A stretch of DNA of 6,620 bases from the NCBI GenBank assembly GCA_002791435.1, contig PFXB01000102.1, forward strand, positions 1 through 6,620, in the 5' to 3' direction. Origin of the DNA: a candidate division WWE3 bacterium CG_4_9_14_3_um_filter_43_9. GTDB taxonomy: Bacteria; Patescibacteriota; CPR3; GCA-002780085. Position 1 is the stretch's first letter. Each line of letters starts with the position of its first letter. The position numbers and the translations under genes were made by a program. The notes beneath the pieces were generated by a model. That model saw nothing but the letters and a program-made list of their open reading frames with translations, did not search any database and was not told the origin of the DNA. Shown here one piece after another: positions 4,409 to 6,620 of the stretch.

Positions 4409-5341
4409 ATGAAATCTATCCGGGAACATATTCAAGACTTTTTGGAATATTGTGAAGTGGAAAAGGGTTTGTCAAACTTGACCATTAAAAATTATGATTA
4501 CTATTTAAAAAGATTCAAAGATTGGATCGAGAAAAATGTCGCCAAAAACCTAAACCCTGAAAAACTGACGGCCGACCATGTTTGGAAATACCGGGTGTTT
4601 CTGGCGCGCTATCAAAATCTTCAAACTAAAAAACCTTTGAAACGCATTACCCAGTCTTATTTTTTAGTGGCGCTGCGGGCATTTTTGCGATATTTGGCCA
4701 AACGTGATGTCAAAAGTGTGGCCGTGGATAAAATCGACCTTCCCAAAAAAGAAGCCCGTCCTTTAAAATTTTTGTTGGCAGATCAGGTGGAAAAGCTTTT
4801 AGATACACCTCAGACTGATAGTCTTTACGGATTGCGCGATAAAGTCATTTTGGAAACTTTATTTTCAACCGGGCTGCGCGTGGCTGAACTGGCGGCGCTA
4901 AATTGCGATCAAATAAATTTTAATACTCGGGAAATTGGCGTCATCGGAAAAGGAGGGAAGCCCCGGGTGGTTTTCTTATCCGATGGGGCAGTGCGTTGGC
5001 TGGACACATACTTAAAAAAGCGCCAGGATAAGGAGAAAGCTTTATTTATCAACTACAGAGGTAAAATTCCGACCGAAGGTTTCCGCAGGCTCACTCCCCG
5101 TTCGATCGAGCGGATTATCAAAAAATATGTACATCAAGCTGGAATTCCGGTTGAAGCCACACCCCACACCTTACGTCACTCTTTTGCTACTGATTTACTG
5201 ATGGGCGGGGCTGATTTGCGTTCCGTGCAAGAGCTTTTGGGCCATACCAGCATCTCCACTACTCAAATTTATACCCATGTGACCAACAAGCAGCTGAAGG
5301 AAGTCTATCAAGCTTTTCATTCAGGGAATAAAGAAAAGTAA
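4409..5341 (+). CDS. Tyrosine recombinase of the XerC/XerD type
   Basis: The 310-residue length is typical for Xer proteins. Residues about 4-100 form the SAM-like core-binding domain (L-S-N-L-T-I-K-N-Y at 21-29 is characteristic), and about 115-305 the catalytic domain. All catalytic residues are visible: Arg157 (S-T-G-L-R), Lys181 (I-G-K-G-G-K), His253 and Arg256 (P-H-T-L-R-H), His279 (L-G-H) and the nucleophile Tyr288 (I-Y-T-H-V). It would cut and rejoin DNA at a specific site through a 3'-phosphotyrosine link. The protein is complete, with no arm-binding domain and no neighbouring excisionase, phage or transposon gene, so chromosome-dimer resolution fits at least as well as mobile-element integration. 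The long A-rich repeated tract lies directly upstream, and the Shine-Dalgarno is weak (AAAGAAAG). XerC and XerD cannot be told apart here, so no symbol is given. Confidence 0.93.
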   Translation: MKSIREHIQDFLEYCEVEKGLSNLTIKNYDYYLKRFKDWIEKNVAKNLNPEKLTADHVWKYRVFLARYQNLQTKKPLKRITQSYFLVALRAFLRYLAKRDVKSVAVDKIDLPKKEARPLKFLLADQVEKLLDTPQTDSLYGLRDKVILETLFSTGLRVAELAALNCDQINFNTREIGVIGKGGKPRVVFLSDGAVRWLDTYLKKRQDKEKALFINYRGKIPTEGFRRLTPRSIERIIKKYVHQAGIPVEATPHTLRHSFATDLLMGGADLRSVQELLGHTSISTTQIYTHVTNKQLKEVYQAFHSGNKEK

Positions 5342-5343
5342 TC

Positions 5344-5357
5344 CTAAGTCCGCTTAG
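5344..5357. terminator. Small hairpin between the convergent genes
   Basis: CTAAG (5344-5348) and CTTAG (5353-5357) form a 5-bp stem over TCCG, three bases after the recombinase stop and within the 35-base gap to the MFS stop. A symmetrical position between tail-to-tail genes is where a shared terminator would sit. The stem is short and no clear T-run follows on either strand. Confidence 0.25.
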
Positions 5358-5376
5358 TTCGTTATACTCAAAACCG

Positions 5377-6618
5377 TCACTGCAGATGAGGGTGTTTCTT
5401 AAATAACACAAACAGAATCGGCAAGATGAGCAAAATTGTTACGGAGGAAATTTTCCAGGTAAACAGAGGTGAAGTTTGTACAGAGATAAATCCGCTCACC
5501 AAAAGGCCGGCGATAGACCCGAAGTTTGAAAAAGCTGCTCCCAAAGAATTTACGGTGGCGCGCAGACCTGACGGAATAAAGGTGTTGATATAGTCCGAAA
5601 AAATCGGATCAAACGCTCCCCTACCGATTTCATGCAGCAAAAACGCCGGCAGGATCAAAAAAGCAAAGGGAAACAAAGATCCCACCAACATCGGAATTCC
5701 GATTATTGCCACAACCAAAGAGAGGTTTGCCAGAGGATGATTTTTGTCCAGTTTTTCATGACTGGCAGCGGCATAACCCATGGCAATCGCCACCATCAAT
5801 ATCGAAAAGATGATCCCCAGATATTGTTGTCCGAAGGTATCTTTAAAAATAATAGCCCAATACATATTGAACGCTTGAACCCCGAAGGTGAGAATAGTCC
5901 AGGCGGCAATCAAGCCGATAATGATCGGTTTTTTCAGAATGATTTTTAGCGAGTCTTTCGTCACCGAGAGCAGTGCTCCGATTCCCCGGCGGTTGGGAGC
6001 TTCGCTCAACGAGCAGCTGAGGGTGCCGTCCGGCTTTAGAAAAAACCAGGCGGTTACAAAAGCAAGCAGTGAGAAAGAGGCGGCCAAAAGCCATGGAAGG
6101 GCCAAGCTGACATGAGTTCCTATGTATCCTGATACGATTCCGATGGGAATAATCGAGAGCCGACCCCATTTGTATGCGTGGCTTAGGATTTTACGGTATT
6201 CTTTTTCCCGCTTTTGGGAGGCGAGATGATCAAAAAGCCAGGCCTCGAAAGCGCCGGTCATAAAAGATTTGCCTGTAGCCGCCAAAATCTCACCGCCTAC
6301 AAAACCCCAGAATGAAGTTGATAGAAAATAGACAAATGCTCCCAGTGCCCAAAAGAGTTGGCCGGCGGTCACGGAAAATTTGCGGCCTAAAATATCGGCG
6401 ACGGCACCCGTGGGTGTTTGCAACAAAAAGAGTGAAGACATAAAAAAGACGTTGACCAGATTTACCTGAAAAGTGTTAAGGTTGTGGGATAACAAAAATA
6501 ACACATAGGTCGGTCCGATAAATCCACCGGCCATGGCCGCAATTACTTGCACGATCAAAAACGTTTCTTCAACTTCTCTTTGTCGTAGATGGCGATAAAA
6601 ACGAAAGATTTTATTCAT
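5377..6618 (-). CDS. Major facilitator superfamily (MFS) transporter
   Basis: This 413-residue integral membrane protein fits twelve membrane spans in two halves joined by a hydrophilic loop at about 195-228. The MFS signature A in the loop between spans 2 and 3 is intact: G71-A-V-A-D75-I-L-G78-R79-K80. The second half has the I-P-S-G-L-R-A-T-V-N-S stretch (348-358), a common MFS element in the equivalent loop between spans 10 and 11. Such proteins move small solutes or drugs using ion gradients. The acidic residues Glu110, Glu125 and Asp130 in or near spans 4-5 could take part in proton coupling, which is an inference. The substrate cannot be predicted. The ATG is two bases from the window edge, so upstream signals are not visible. 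The stop is TGA at 5377-5379, facing the recombinase. Confidence 0.92.
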   Translation of the reverse strand: MNKIFRFYRHLRQREVEETFLIVQVIAAMAGGFIGPTYVLFLLSHNLNTFQVNLVNVFFMSSLFLLQTPTGAVADILGRKFSVTAGQLFWALGAFVYFLSTSFWGFVGGEILAATGKSFMTGAFEAWLFDHLASQKREKEYRKILSHAYKWGRLSIIPIGIVSGYIGTHVSLALPWLLAASFSLLAFVTAWFFLKPDGTLSCSLSEAPNRRGIGALLSVTKDSLKIILKKPIIIGLIAAWTILTFGVQAFNMYWAIIFKDTFGQQYLGIIFSILMVAIAMGYAAASHEKLDKNHPLANLSLVVAIIGIPMLVGSLFPFAFLILPAFLLHEIGRGAFDPIFSDYINTFIPSGLRATVNSLGAAFSNFGSIAGLLVSGFISVQTSPLFTWKISSVTILLILPILFVLFKKHPHLQ

Positions 6619-6620
6619 AA

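Noticed and set aside
4409..5341. Integron, phage or transposon context for the recombinase
   Set aside because: No attC array, cargo cassettes, transposase, excisionase, phage gene or tRNA attachment site is visible in the window.

Overview
The window is AT-rich bacterial DNA, tentatively from the Candidate Phyla Radiation (Patescibacteria) or a similar small-genome lineage. This placement is an inference from gene style only: a short TPR protein with an acidic tail, a tightly overlapping yebC-ruvC pair followed by an orphan polytopic membrane protein, a lone Xer-type recombinase, and weak or absent Shine-Dalgarno sequences. TGA ends both yebC and the MFS gene, so the lineages that read TGA as glycine are unlikely. 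No rRNA, tRNA or CRISPR array was seen.

Layout. A leftward gene (65-880) encodes a TPR protein with a possible HIRAN-like middle domain. A 110-base divergent promoter region separates it from a rightward three-gene unit with overlapping ends: yebC (991-1749), ruvC (1730-2353) and a 260-residue membrane protein of unknown function (2346-3128). A 1,280-base region (3129-4408) with no recognised gene follows. A rightward tyrosine recombinase (4409-5341) then meets a leftward MFS transporter (5377-6618) tail to tail across 35 bases.

The known genes are mostly housekeeping: translation or regulation (YebC), Holliday-junction resolution (RuvC), site-specific recombination (Xer-like) and transport. 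yebC-ruvC adjacency is a classic bacterial arrangement, but ruvA and ruvB are not next to it here.

The 3129-4408 gap is the part worth attention. It holds a series of imperfect dyads and hairpins, one exact DnaA-box 9-mer, a T-rich stretch and an A-rich tract with nine nTCAAA motifs just before the recombinase. It also holds a possible hidden transcription unit: a perfect -35 box, a plausible -10 box overlapping a palindrome, a GGAGG, a 49-codon very hydrophobic reading frame and a downstream hairpin. None of this is proven. AT-rich intergenic DNA produces hairpins and hydrophobic frames by chance, so these are candidates for comparative checking and not an established system.
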